DNA from: Bacteroidota bacterium
GTDB taxonomy: Bacteria > Bacteroidota > Bacteroidia > Chitinophagales > Chitinophagaceae
Length of the DNA stretch: 33,775 nt
Direction: 5' to 3'
Assembly: GCA_013289175.1 (NCBI GenBank)
Contig: JABDAN010000026.1
Location: forward strand, 2,139-35,913
Both the position numbers and the translations under genes were made by a program. The notes under the pieces were generated by a model. That model searched no databases, was not told the DNA's origin, and saw only the letters and a program-made list of their open reading frames with translations. Shown in pieces: positions 8,501-17,167 of this stretch; positions within the stretch are counted from its first letter, which is position 1, and the number at the start of each line of letters is the position of its first letter.

Positions 8501-11500
8501 ACTATCAAAAAATTCCGGCCTCGATACATTTTTCTACACCCAATCCGCATATTGATTTTAAGAACAGTCCCTTTTATGTGAACACCCAATACAAAGAATG
8601 GGAATCCAATCAGGCCAGACGGGCAGGTGTCAGCTCTTTTGGTGTCGGGGGAACGAATGTGCATGTAATCCTGGAAGAACATCTGCCAAAGACGGGTGCC
8701 TTTCCACCGAGAAAAAAAGATACGGGTTCCGGGTATTTGGTCAGCTGGTCGGCTAAATCGATCACCAGCCGTGAAAATTTTGCATTAAAACTATCGGACT
8801 ATCTGAAGCAGCATGAAACACTGGATATCTCGGACCTTGCCTACAGTCTGCAGACAGGTCGTGAAAATTTTAATGCCCGTCGTTTTGCGATTGCCCTTAA
8901 CAGAGAGGACCTGATTCAAAAACTGCAAGCCGCACCTACTGGAGCCGATTCAAATATGCTGAAAGAAAAACTGACGGACCTGGTTTTTCTTTTTCCTGGT
9001 CAGGGGGCACAGTCGGTCAATATGGGTCGAGCCCTATACGAACAGGAACCGGTATTTAAACAAGCCGTGGACCAATGTGCTGAGGGGTTGAAGCCGCTGA
9101 TGAAGGAAGACATCCGGGATATCCTTTATCCCTCAAAAGATGTCAGGCTGGCGGAACAGAAAATACACAACACTTACTATACCCAACCGGCACTTTTTAT
9201 CATCGAATACGCCACGGCCATGTTATGGATGAGCTGGGGAATCAAACCAGCTGCTTTTGTAGGTCACAGTATCGGAGAATTTGCAGCCGCTCATTTATCT
9301 GGAGTATTCAGTCTGGCCGATGCCTTGAAACTGGTCTTCAGCCGAAGCAGCCTGATGGCTTCACTTCCTACCGGTAGCATGCTGGGCGTCCGCAGTGCAC
9401 ACGAAAACATTACACCCCTGATGCCAGAGGGGGTTTCCCTGGCAGCCATCAACAGTCCGGCTTTGTCGGTCGTGTCAGGTCCGGAAGATATAATGGAAAA
9501 TTTTTCCAGGTTGTTGACTGAAAAAGGCTTTGCCAATAAACGACTTCAGACCAGTCACGCTTTTCATTCTGCGATGATGGATCCCATTGTCTCTGCCTTT
9601 GAAAAAGTGGTAAAGTCTGTTCCGATGCATCTGCCCAGGATTCCGATTGCCTCCACGCTGACCGGAAAATGGGTAACCGATCAGGAGATCACGCAGCCGC
9701 AGTACTGGTCTGGTCAGCTACGAAAACCCGTTCGCTTTGCTGAGGCCATTCAGACGGTGGTTGAAGAAGGTTTTCCCCTGATGCTCGAAACGGGCCCTGG
9801 GCGTGTACTCAGTACGCTTGTCAGACAGCAGGGTTTGAAAAATCCGGTTACTGCAATTGCTAGCCTGGACACAGAAGATGGAAAAACAGCGGCCCATGCA
9901 GTATTAAAAGCCTTGGGTCAGCTTTGGATGCACGGGTTGGATCCCGACTGGGAAAGTTTTTATCAGGGTCAAAAAAGATCTCGCCTGTCTTTGCCCGGTT
10001 ATGCTTTTGACCGGACTCGTTTTTGGGTGGACCCCATAGCCACGCAAATGTCTAAATCGGTTGTGCCTTCCCGTTTGAATGGTTCGGATACGGCTGAACC
10101 CGTTCCAACACCCGCTAAAAATATTTTGCCTCAACCAAGGATCATGAGAAAATCAGTATTGATAAAGAAACTCAAGGAGATGCTCGAAAATGCTTCCGGT
10201 ATTGAAATGGAAACCGTGACTCCGGACATGAATTTTATCGAAATCGGATTCGATTCCCTCCTGTTAACCCAGGTGGCCCTGAATCTTAAAAAAGAATTCG
10301 GTCTGCCGATCAGTTTCCGCCAGTTAAACGAATCCTACACCAATCTGGATTTGCTTGCCGGCTTTCTGGATGAAAATCTGCCGAAAGAAAAATTCCAGGC
10401 CTCCGGCGCAGTTTCTGACCCAGCCGCCGCAGGGATTCAGGCCACCGATCGGGGAGACCAGTCTGCCCTTTCAGACATTACAAAGCAGATACAGTTGCTG
10501 GCTCAACAAGTGGCCCTGTTACAAGGTAACCCGCCCGTAGTCCCGGTAAAAAAAACCATCCCCAGCGAATCAGAAAAAGGACTGAGTCCAGAAGAAATCA
10601 ATGAACTGAAAAAGCCGTTCGGAGCTACGGCCAAAATTGAGAAGCACGCAACCACCCTCAGCAAAACCCAGGAAACCTACCTTAGGGATTTTACTGCCCG
10701 TTATAACCAGAAGACCCGTCTGAGTAAGGCCTATGCACAGGATAACCGGGCTTTCATGGCAGATCCCCGGGTCGTATCCGGATTTAAACCACTGACCAAA
10801 GAAATTGTATATCCCATCGTGGTCAACCGATCGAAAGGCAGCCGCCTTTGGGATATCGACGGCAACGAATACATTGATGCCCTGAACGGATTTGGATCGA
10901 ATTTCCTGGGCTACCAGCCGGAGATTATTACCGAAGCCCTCAAAAAACAGATCGACCTGGGATATGAACTCGGACCCCAGCACGAATTGGCGGGAGTCGT
11001 TTGCAAACTCATCTGTGAATTTACAGGTATGGACCGCTCCGCACTCTGCAATACTGGTTCAGAAGCCGTACTCGGAGCGATGCGCATCGCCCGGACCGTG
11101 ACCGGCCGTTCGACCATTGTGGCTTTTTCGGGATCCTATCATGGAATCGTCGACGAAGTAATTGTCCGGGGAACCAAGAAGCTTAAATCCTTTCCCGCCG
11201 CCCCGGGAATCATGCCGGAAGCTGTACAGAATATGCTCATCTTGGATTATGGTACAGAGGAAAGTCTGGCCATCATCCGGGAAAGGGCCCATGAACTGGC
11301 GGCCGTATTGGTGGAACCGGTGCAAAGCCGCCGGCCCGAATTTCAGCCCATCGAATTTTTGAAAGAGCTTAGGGCGATCACCGCGCAATCGGGTTCCGCC
11401 CTGATTTTTGACGAAGTGATTACCGGTTTCCGGGCTCACCCGGCCGGGGCCCAGGGCATTTTTGGTATCGCCGCCGACCTGGGGACTTATGGAAAAGTAG

Positions 11501-12150
11501 TTGCTGGCGGATTGCCCATCGGAGTGATTGCCGGTAAAAAGTTGTTCATGGACGCCCTGGACGGCGGATTCTGGCAATATGGTGACAATTCCACACCCGA
11601 ATCGGGCGTTACTTATTTTGCCGGAACATTTGTCCGGCATCCCTTGGCGCTGGCTGCGTCCCGGGCTTCTTTGGAATATATGAAGGAAAAGGGCCCCCGT
11701 TTGCAGGAGGACTTGAATGCACTGACGGCCAGCCTTTCGGAAGCGATCAACCGGATTTGCACCAAATATGGCCTGCCGATTTATGCAGCTCAATTTGGAT
11801 CCCTCTGGAAGTTAAAATTTAAGGAAGAAATTCCTTATTTTGAACTCTTGTTTTCGGCGATGCGCGAAAAAGGAATCCATATCTGGGACGGATTTCCCTG
11901 TTTTCTTACTCTGGCGCATCGGCCAGAAGAGGTGGCGCAAATTGTAGAAAAATTTGAAGAGTCGGTGAATGAGTTGATGACCGCAGGTTTTTTATCGCAC
12001 GCACAACCCAAGATTGGAATTTCTGGTATTGGATCATCGGAAGAGAAACCACCCGTTTACGGAGCCAAACTTGGCCGTGACCGGGAGGGAAATCCTGCCT
12101 GGTTCATCATGGATCCTAACAGACCCGGAAAATATATGCAGGTAACTTAA
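5551..12150 (+). CDS. Hybrid NRPS-PKS-aminotransferase (A-T-KS-AT-ACP-AMT)
   Basis: A 2199-residue loading plus extension module. A domain about 17-530 (TSGSTG at 164-169, YRTGDLAR, C-terminal catalytic Lys in TSSGKVDK); carrier T with GGNSL, S562; KS about 621-1045 with C791, H927, H966; AT about 1145-1440 with GHSIGE S1240 and HAFH 1336-1339, the malonyl-type motif; ACP about 1531-1605 with GFDSL S1569; a helical linker; then a class III PLP aminotransferase about 1725-2150 with DEVITGFR and Lys1982 in TYGKVVAGG. There is no KR, DH or ER, so the beta-ketone is left for transamination. No C domain precedes A, so this is the starter. By alignment to GrsA PheA numbering the A code reads D-V-Q-F-I-A-Q-V-V-K, one position from proline codes. 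An in-frame TTG at 5467 exists; the ATG at 5551 fits the domain start better. The KS-AT-ACP-AMT order and linker resemble MycA/ItuA and McyE. Confidence 0.95.
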   Translation: MNVPPGNINDAYRGVEPSIQELFDRQQIQTPDAIAVRFEGRELSYAALSKRANLLANQILSSPSSSFPLIGISTTRSIDMIAGVLAILKSGKAYLPLDPSYPADRLDQMISDSGIQICLAPAADISIFENLHKDILLHSYDHPETEEEKRLTTRAGTLAYILYTSGSTGKPKGVSMGQTPLVNLLTWQKKHSLAGKGTKTLQFAPLSFDVSFQEIFATLTTGGTLVLVGDDLRLDPQRLLRFIQEVSIDRIFLPFVALQFLSEAADFHQLFPVSLREVITAGEQLKVTPQLVKFFSALPNCRLFNQYGPTECHVVTALALEGDPAAWPALPSIGKPIDETAIWILDENLKPLPSGQTGELCISGKSLAEGYLNRPELTAEKFIAWRHPSLGDLRLYRTGDLARILPDGNIELKGRRDEQVKIRGYRIEPGEIEVVLNQQKGIKQAIVVAREDIPGQKRLIAYLVSSDGKKDTPLIRQAIEQHLPDYMIPSAFVWIHELPKTSSGKVDKKLLPVPEIKRPELSVLYKAPTTASQKKIAQAFSDVLQLDKVGIEDNFFELGGNSLLALKTVARLKEANQLDLPITKLYQHPTVRGIVEFFEGQGKITPVTAKKKIKPDTKTSDVAVIAMAGRFPGANTIEGLWNIVKEGRDTISFFTKEELDPHIDEATKNNPDYIPARGILEGADRFDAAFFGINPRLAELMDPQQRIFLEIAWEALESGGYVPSKYKGSIGVFAGTGNNTYYLQNVQSNQDKIEQVGSFQVMTVNEKDYVASRTAYELNLKGPAVSIHSACSTSLLAIAEATEAIRQGQCDIALAGGVAVTVPVKSGHLYQEGAMYSPDGHCRTFDAQAAGTVFSDGAGVVLLKRLEDAEKDGDIIFSVIRGVGMNNDGGSKGSFTAPSAEGQAGAIHRAIEDAGISASTIGYIEAHGTATPLGDPIEIEGLNLAFGPQDIKQYCALGSIKSNIGHLTAAAGVAGFIKTTLALYYQKIPASIHFSTPNPHIDFKNSPFYVNTQYKEWESNQARRAGVSSFGVGGTNVHVILEEHLPKTGAFPPRKKDTGSGYLVSWSAKSITSRENFALKLSDYLKQHETLDISDLAYSLQTGRENFNARRFAIALNREDLIQKLQAAPTGADSNMLKEKLTDLVFLFPGQGAQSVNMGRALYEQEPVFKQAVDQCAEGLKPLMKEDIRDILYPSKDVRLAEQKIHNTYYTQPALFIIEYATAMLWMSWGIKPAAFVGHSIGEFAAAHLSGVFSLADALKLVFSRSSLMASLPTGSMLGVRSAHENITPLMPEGVSLAAINSPALSVVSGPEDIMENFSRLLTEKGFANKRLQTSHAFHSAMMDPIVSAFEKVVKSVPMHLPRIPIASTLTGKWVTDQEITQPQYWSGQLRKPVRFAEAIQTVVEEGFPLMLETGPGRVLSTLVRQQGLKNPVTAIASLDTEDGKTAAHAVLKALGQLWMHGLDPDWESFYQGQKRSRLSLPGYAFDRTRFWVDPIATQMSKSVVPSRLNGSDTAEPVPTPAKNILPQPRIMRKSVLIKKLKEMLENASGIEMETVTPDMNFIEIGFDSLLLTQVALNLKKEFGLPISFRQLNESYTNLDLLAGFLDENLPKEKFQASGAVSDPAAAGIQATDRGDQSALSDITKQIQLLAQQVALLQGNPPVVPVKKTIPSESEKGLSPEEINELKKPFGATAKIEKHATTLSKTQETYLRDFTARYNQKTRLSKAYAQDNRAFMADPRVVSGFKPLTKEIVYPIVVNRSKGSRLWDIDGNEYIDALNGFGSNFLGYQPEIITEALKKQIDLGYELGPQHELAGVVCKLICEFTGMDRSALCNTGSEAVLGAMRIARTVTGRSTIVAFSGSYHGIVDEVIVRGTKKLKSFPAAPGIMPEAVQNMLILDYGTEESLAIIRERAHELAAVLVEPVQSRRPEFQPIEFLKELRAITAQSGSALIFDEVITGFRAHPAGAQGIFGIAADLGTYGKVVAGGLPIGVIAGKKLFMDALDGGFWQYGDNSTPESGVTYFAGTFVRHPLALAASRASLEYMKEKGPRLQEDLNALTASLSEAINRICTKYGLPIYAAQFGSLWKLKFKEEIPYFELLFSAMREKGIHIWDGFPCFLTLAHRPEEVAQIVEKFEESVNELMTAGFLSHAQPKIGISGIGSSEEKPPVYGAKLGRDREGNPAWFIMDPNRPGKYMQVT

Positions 12151-12161
12151 AGAAACGTCGT

Positions 12162-15100
12162 TTGGATATAAAGGATACGATATCGAATCTGAAGCCAGTA
12201 GAATTTGACCCATTTGCAGGTCCTGAATTGCTGCGGGCTGTCCCGGCCATTGAACCCCAGCTGGAAATATGGATATCCTGTCTTCTGGGAGGAGCGGATG
12301 CCAACCGGTCTTACAATGAATCGATTTCACTTCGGTTGACCGGCCCCTTTCATCAACGGGCCATGGAGCAAGCCCTGCAGGCGGTGATTGATCGCCATGA
12401 AGCACTGCGTTCTACCTTCAGTGCCGACGGAAAACAAATTTGTGTTTACCGCGAACTGCCTTTGAAATACCGCTATGAAGACCTTAGCAGTTTATCCGAG
12501 GAAGATCAGGAAGAGTTTATCTCAACATTTACCAAGCACAATGCGCTGGAGATTTTCGACCTGGTGAACGGACCTTTGTTTAAGGCCGCTTTGTTTCGAT
12601 TGAAAGAGGAGGTGCACTATCTCACCCTCGCCGCACACCATATCATCTGCGATGGCTGGTCCCTGGGCATCATCATGCAGGACCTGAGTAAATTTTATTC
12701 TGCCTTTGTCAAAAATATTCCGCCAGCCTTGGCGCCCGCTCCTTCATTTTGTGACTTTGCCCTGGAACAATGGAGATTTTCTGAATCTGAAGAATACAAA
12801 ATAACAGAACAGTACTGGTCCGATCAGTATCAGGGTCAGGTGCCGATGGTGGACATGCCTACCGATTTTCCTCGGCCTGCGGCGCGTACCTATAAAAGTC
12901 ACCGGGATGACTATCGGCTGAATCCGGAATTGGTATCGGCACTGAAAAAAATGGGCGCCAAATCAGGTTGTACCCTGGTGACGACTTTGATGGCCACCTA
13001 TGAGATTTTCCTGCACCTGGTTACCGGACAATCCAATATTGTCTTGGGTATTCCGGCTGCCGGTCAGTCTACGACAGGACACTATGGACTCGTTGGTCAC
13101 TGCGTGAACCTGCTGCCCATGCGCAGTTATCCGAATGGGGAAATGAGTTTTACAGAATACCTGAAGACCAGAAAAACGCAAATCCTCAACGATTACGAGC
13201 ACCAGCAAATCACCTTCGGAAGCCTGCTTAAAAATCTGAATATATCAAGAGATGCATCCAGGATTCCCTTGGTACCCCTGGTGTTTAACATTGATATGGG
13301 TCTGGATGACGGCGTTGTCTTCGAAAATTTGAAGCATCAGCTGCTCTACAATCCGAGGGAATATGAAAATTTTGAAATCTTCATCAATGCGAGCGGATCT
13401 GAAAACGCCTTGGTACTGGAATGGTCTTATAATACCCAGATATTTAAGTCCTCCACGATCCTGCGGATGATGAATGAATATGAATACATGCTGCAGGCGG
13501 TAGTAGAGACCCCCTCTATCAAAATAAAAGATATCCCCTTGTTGCCGCCGGACCAACTGCGGGCAAGACTGCGTAACTGGAATGCTACGGCCTTTGACTA
13601 TCCGAAGGAAAAAACTTTTCATCAGCTCTTCAGTGAAACATCCCGGCAATATCCCGATAAGATTGGCCTGAGGGTTGGTGACCAATCCTATAGTTATAAG
13701 CAAATCAATCAGGAAGCCAATCAGCTTTCTGCTCTATTGATTGAGCAAGGCGTACGAGCTCATGACGTGGTGGCGCTGGCCCTGCACCGTTCGGCGGAAA
13801 TGGTTATTGCCCTGCTGGCGATTATGAAAGCAGGTGCTGCCTACCTTCCGCTGGATCCCGTCTATCCCAAGGACCGGATACAATTCATGCTCGAAGATTC
13901 GTCCGCCAAACTGATTATTACTTCTCAAGCCTATAAAGGAACTTTTAAATCCAAGGCAAAGGAGTTGCTCATCGAGCAGGCCTGGTCAAAATTGCCGGAA
14001 TATTCAAAAAAAGATCCCGACGTAGAATCCAACAGCCGGAGTCTGGCTTATCTGTTGTATACTTCTGGTTCTACGGGAAAACCCAAGGGCGTCATGGTTG
14101 AACACCACAACCTGGTAAACCTGTTGTTCAGTATGCAGAAATTTCCGGGTATCACACCCCAGGACAAACTGCTGGCCGTAACGACTATCTCCTTTGACAT
14201 CGCCGGCCTGGAATTGTACCTGCCCCTGATTTCTGGTGCCGAATTGGTGTTGGCCAGTGACGACGATCAAAAAGACGGTAGAATCCTGTTGGAAAAATTG
14301 AAAAAGGAAAAGATCAGCATCATGCAAGCCACACCGGTGACTTTCAAAATGATGCTGGAATCCGGTTGGCAGGATTTTATGAATATAAAAGTACTCTGCG
14401 GCGGGGAACCGATTCCCCGGGATCTCGCCGCCAGACTGCTTCCGCGATGCAAAGGACTGTATAACATGTATGGACCAACGGAAACAACCATCTGGTCCAC
14501 CTGCGGACAAATATTTTCTGCTGATGAAACCATTACCATCGGAAGGCCGATTGGCAACACCCAGGTATATATTTTAGATCACTACGAAAATCCCATCCGC
14601 GATGGTATGATCGGTGAAATTTATATCGGTGGAGAGGGTGTAACAAGGGGTTACTTGAACCGTCCGGAACTACAATCAGAAAAATTTATTCCCGATCCGT
14701 TTTCCAAAACACCGGGCATGAAAATGTACCGGACCGGAGATCTTTCGCGCTTTTTGCCCGATGGTAGCATCGAATACATGGGCCGGGTGGATGACCAGGT
14801 AAAAATTCGGGGATTCCGCATTGAGCTCAACGAAATAGAATATGTGATCCAACAGCATGACAGTATACAACAGGCTGTCGTCATCGCAAGAGAAGACGGA
14901 CAGTCGGAAAAAAAACTGATTGCCTACGTAGTACCCAACGGACAGTTCGACAAAGAAAACCTGACTACTTTTCTTTATACCAAGCTGCCAGACTATATGG
15001 TGCCAAGGGTATTCATCCCGCTGAACCGGCTTCCGCTGACCAATAATGGGAAGCTGGATAAAAAAGCATTGCCGGATCCGGATCTCTTGCCTGAGTTTGG

Positions 15101-16232
15101 CATTCGTAAAATCAGACCGCCGGAAACAGAAACGCAGAAAATGTTGCTCGCCATCTGGAAAGACGCTTTGCAATTGCAACAAATTGGCATCGATGATAAT
15201 TTTTTCGAACTAGGAGGTCACTCGCTCACAGCGATCCGGATCATCCGCACGATCGAGGATAAAACCAAACGACGTTTGCCGATCACGGCTTTGTTTGAAT
15301 CACCCACCATCGAAAAACTGGCCGTACTGCTGGAGACTGAAGAAAGACCCAGTTATTGGAATTCACTGGTGCCCATCAAGGCAGCAGGGAATAAGCCGAC
15401 GCTTTACGTAGTGCACGGCTCCGGACTGACGGTTCTTGTATTTCATACCCTGGCTACTTTACTGGATCCCGACCAGCCCGTTTTTGGATTACAGGCCAGG
15501 GGACTCAACGGGATCGATCAACCCTTTGACAGCATGGAAGACATTGCAGCCTATTATGTAGCTGAAATCCTCGAACAAAATCCTACGGGACCTTATAGCC
15601 TGGCCGGTTATTCTTTTGGGGGAATCGTGGCATTTGAAATGGCAAAACAATTGAAAGCAACAGGCCGCGAGGTGAACATGCTGGCCATTTTTGATACCAA
15701 TGCCGATAACTCTTATTTCTTCGACAGCCCGGCCATCCGGATGAAGAAAAAGATCCGGCGCCAGTTTCCAAAATTTAATTTTATCGTCCGTTCTTTTTTC
15801 AGGAATCCGGGTGCCACCATCCGCTATCAGATTAATTTCGTTCGCTACAAACTGCATTACCTGTTGCGGGCAGCAAAACTGGTGGATAAGGATATGGACG
15901 ATGGAGAAAAGATCGCACACGCCGCGGAGATCAACGAGAAACACGATATTGCTTTTTCGAAATATAAGATGACCCCCTATAACGGGACCATCGATTTGTT
16001 CCGCGTCAAGGGTCGGAGTTATTTCCTGGATGATCCGATCTATCTGGGATGGAAACCATATGCGATGCAGGGTGTAGACATCCACGAAATCTCCGGTGAC
16101 CACAAGACCTTTCTTCTTCCACCCAATGTGAAGGAGTTGGCCAAGCTCCTGGATGAGATCATGAAAAAAAGAAATGCCGGCAAGGTGAAAAAGGATTTGG
16201 TGAATCCATCTTCGGTATTGAAGGCCATCTAG
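12162..16232 (+). CDS. Nonribosomal peptide synthetase, terminal module (C-A-T-TE)
   Basis: A 1356-residue terminating module that accepts the beta-amino-acyl chain from the upstream ACP, adds one amino acid and releases the product. C domain about 20-440 with HHIICDG at 159-165; A domain about 475-985 with TSGSTG from residue 634, YRTGDLSR and NNGKLDKK; T domain with GGHSL, S1021; thioesterase about 1100-1340 with GYSFG S1151, D1178 (AIFDTN) and H1314 (SGDHK). The A code read by eye is D-I-L-Q-C-G-M-I-W-K, close to glycine codes. The only plausible start is TTG at 12162, 11 bases after the upstream stop and preceded by AAAGAAA; the next in-frame Met lies well inside the C domain. The short gap suggests tight translational coupling. 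There is no epimerase. Release could be hydrolytic or cyclising. Confidence 0.95.
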   Translation: MDIKDTISNLKPVEFDPFAGPELLRAVPAIEPQLEIWISCLLGGADANRSYNESISLRLTGPFHQRAMEQALQAVIDRHEALRSTFSADGKQICVYRELPLKYRYEDLSSLSEEDQEEFISTFTKHNALEIFDLVNGPLFKAALFRLKEEVHYLTLAAHHIICDGWSLGIIMQDLSKFYSAFVKNIPPALAPAPSFCDFALEQWRFSESEEYKITEQYWSDQYQGQVPMVDMPTDFPRPAARTYKSHRDDYRLNPELVSALKKMGAKSGCTLVTTLMATYEIFLHLVTGQSNIVLGIPAAGQSTTGHYGLVGHCVNLLPMRSYPNGEMSFTEYLKTRKTQILNDYEHQQITFGSLLKNLNISRDASRIPLVPLVFNIDMGLDDGVVFENLKHQLLYNPREYENFEIFINASGSENALVLEWSYNTQIFKSSTILRMMNEYEYMLQAVVETPSIKIKDIPLLPPDQLRARLRNWNATAFDYPKEKTFHQLFSETSRQYPDKIGLRVGDQSYSYKQINQEANQLSALLIEQGVRAHDVVALALHRSAEMVIALLAIMKAGAAYLPLDPVYPKDRIQFMLEDSSAKLIITSQAYKGTFKSKAKELLIEQAWSKLPEYSKKDPDVESNSRSLAYLLYTSGSTGKPKGVMVEHHNLVNLLFSMQKFPGITPQDKLLAVTTISFDIAGLELYLPLISGAELVLASDDDQKDGRILLEKLKKEKISIMQATPVTFKMMLESGWQDFMNIKVLCGGEPIPRDLAARLLPRCKGLYNMYGPTETTIWSTCGQIFSADETITIGRPIGNTQVYILDHYENPIRDGMIGEIYIGGEGVTRGYLNRPELQSEKFIPDPFSKTPGMKMYRTGDLSRFLPDGSIEYMGRVDDQVKIRGFRIELNEIEYVIQQHDSIQQAVVIAREDGQSEKKLIAYVVPNGQFDKENLTTFLYTKLPDYMVPRVFIPLNRLPLTNNGKLDKKALPDPDLLPEFGIRKIRPPETETQKMLLAIWKDALQLQQIGIDDNFFELGGHSLTAIRIIRTIEDKTKRRLPITALFESPTIEKLAVLLETEERPSYWNSLVPIKAAGNKPTLYVVHGSGLTVLVFHTLATLLDPDQPVFGLQARGLNGIDQPFDSMEDIAAYYVAEILEQNPTGPYSLAGYSFGGIVAFEMAKQLKATGREVNMLAIFDTNADNSYFFDSPAIRMKKKIRRQFPKFNFIVRSFFRNPGATIRYQINFVRYKLHYLLRAAKLVDKDMDDGEKIAHAAEINEKHDIAFSKYKMTPYNGTIDLFRVKGRSYFLDDPIYLGWKPYAMQGVDIHEISGDHKTFLLPPNVKELAKLLDEIMKKRNAGKVKKDLVNPSSVLKAI

Positions 16233-16242
16233 TAATAAGCCG

Positions 16243-17004
16243 ATGAACGCTTCTTTGTCCGCTAACCACCCGCCACCCATGCAGAAAATCCCAGCTACTC
16301 CTCTTTTTCTAAACCCCGGACTTTGTAACTGGGAACTGGATCAGGCTGTGCATGTATGGAGGTTTCCCCAGCAAATGATTTCCATTTCTTTGCTCACGGA
16401 AGATGAAAAACAATTTGCTGCCCGTTTTCGGTTGGAAGAAGACCGAAACCGGTTTATCACGGGCCGGCAAGCCCTGCGACTGCTGCTGACCCAATACTTG
16501 GATAGTAACAGGAAAATCATCCTTCGTTCCCAATCGGGCGGCAAACCCTTTGTCAGTGAACCCCCTTTCCCCATATCCTTTAATCTGAGTCACTCCGGCC
16601 ACTGGATTCTTCTTGCTTTTGCATCGCAGGAACTGGGTATTGATATTGAAAAAATAAATCCGGATTTTATATTTCAAGACTTGCTGGACGAACACTTCAG
16701 TGAAGAGGAAAAATCTTTTATGCAAAGGTCTTCCGATCCGCTGGCGGTTTTTTATTATTTGTGGACCCGCAAGGAAGCCCTGACCAAGGCCTGGGGAACC
16801 GGACTGCAGGAGAATTTAAAAAAGGTGGACGTTCTGGACGGCTTCCATCACCAAATGAATAACCAGGTCTGGACACTGAGCAGTCTATTTTTGTCTTCAG
16901 ACTATCCGGCGGCCCTGGCATACGCCGGTTTACCCAAAAGTATTTTCTATTTTGATGGCGGCCAATTGGACAGTCTTTCATTCCCAGAAAGAACGGGCGC
17001 ATAG
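16243..17004 (+). CDS. Sfp-type 4'-phosphopantetheinyl transferase
   Basis: A 253-residue enzyme that moves phosphopantetheine from CoA onto the carrier-protein serines, here most likely S562 and S1569 of the hybrid synthetase and S1021 of the terminal NRPS. Family motifs are in order: RFITGRQALRLLL, FNLSHSGHW (116-120 core), GIDIE with Mg-binding D134 and E136, and WTRKEALTKAWGTGL with W174, K177, E178 and K182. The length is typical for the Sfp/EntD-like group and longer than AcpS. It starts 10 bases after the NRPS stop on the same strand, so it is the last gene of the biosynthetic operon. An upstream phosphopantetheinyl transferase being cluster-encoded supports the cluster being self-sufficient. 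Confidence 0.93.
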   Translation: MNASLSANHPPPMQKIPATPLFLNPGLCNWELDQAVHVWRFPQQMISISLLTEDEKQFAARFRLEEDRNRFITGRQALRLLLTQYLDSNRKIILRSQSGGKPFVSEPPFPISFNLSHSGHWILLAFASQELGIDIEKINPDFIFQDLLDEHFSEEEKSFMQRSSDPLAVFYYLWTRKEALTKAWGTGLQENLKKVDVLDGFHHQMNNQVWTLSSLFLSSDYPAALAYAGLPKSIFYFDGGQLDSLSFPERTGA

Positions 17005-17167
17005 GAAATCAAGGTGCTGAATAAATGAACGGCAGATGTCCAAAGCAGGTCCTGAATTTCTTATTGTTTTTAGAAAGAAATCAGCGGTTCTTATTGATCG
17101 TTCAATCGATCCGGGATCTAAGGGTTTCCTTTATTTCATATCCCCATTTCAATTTGTACATTTAAAT

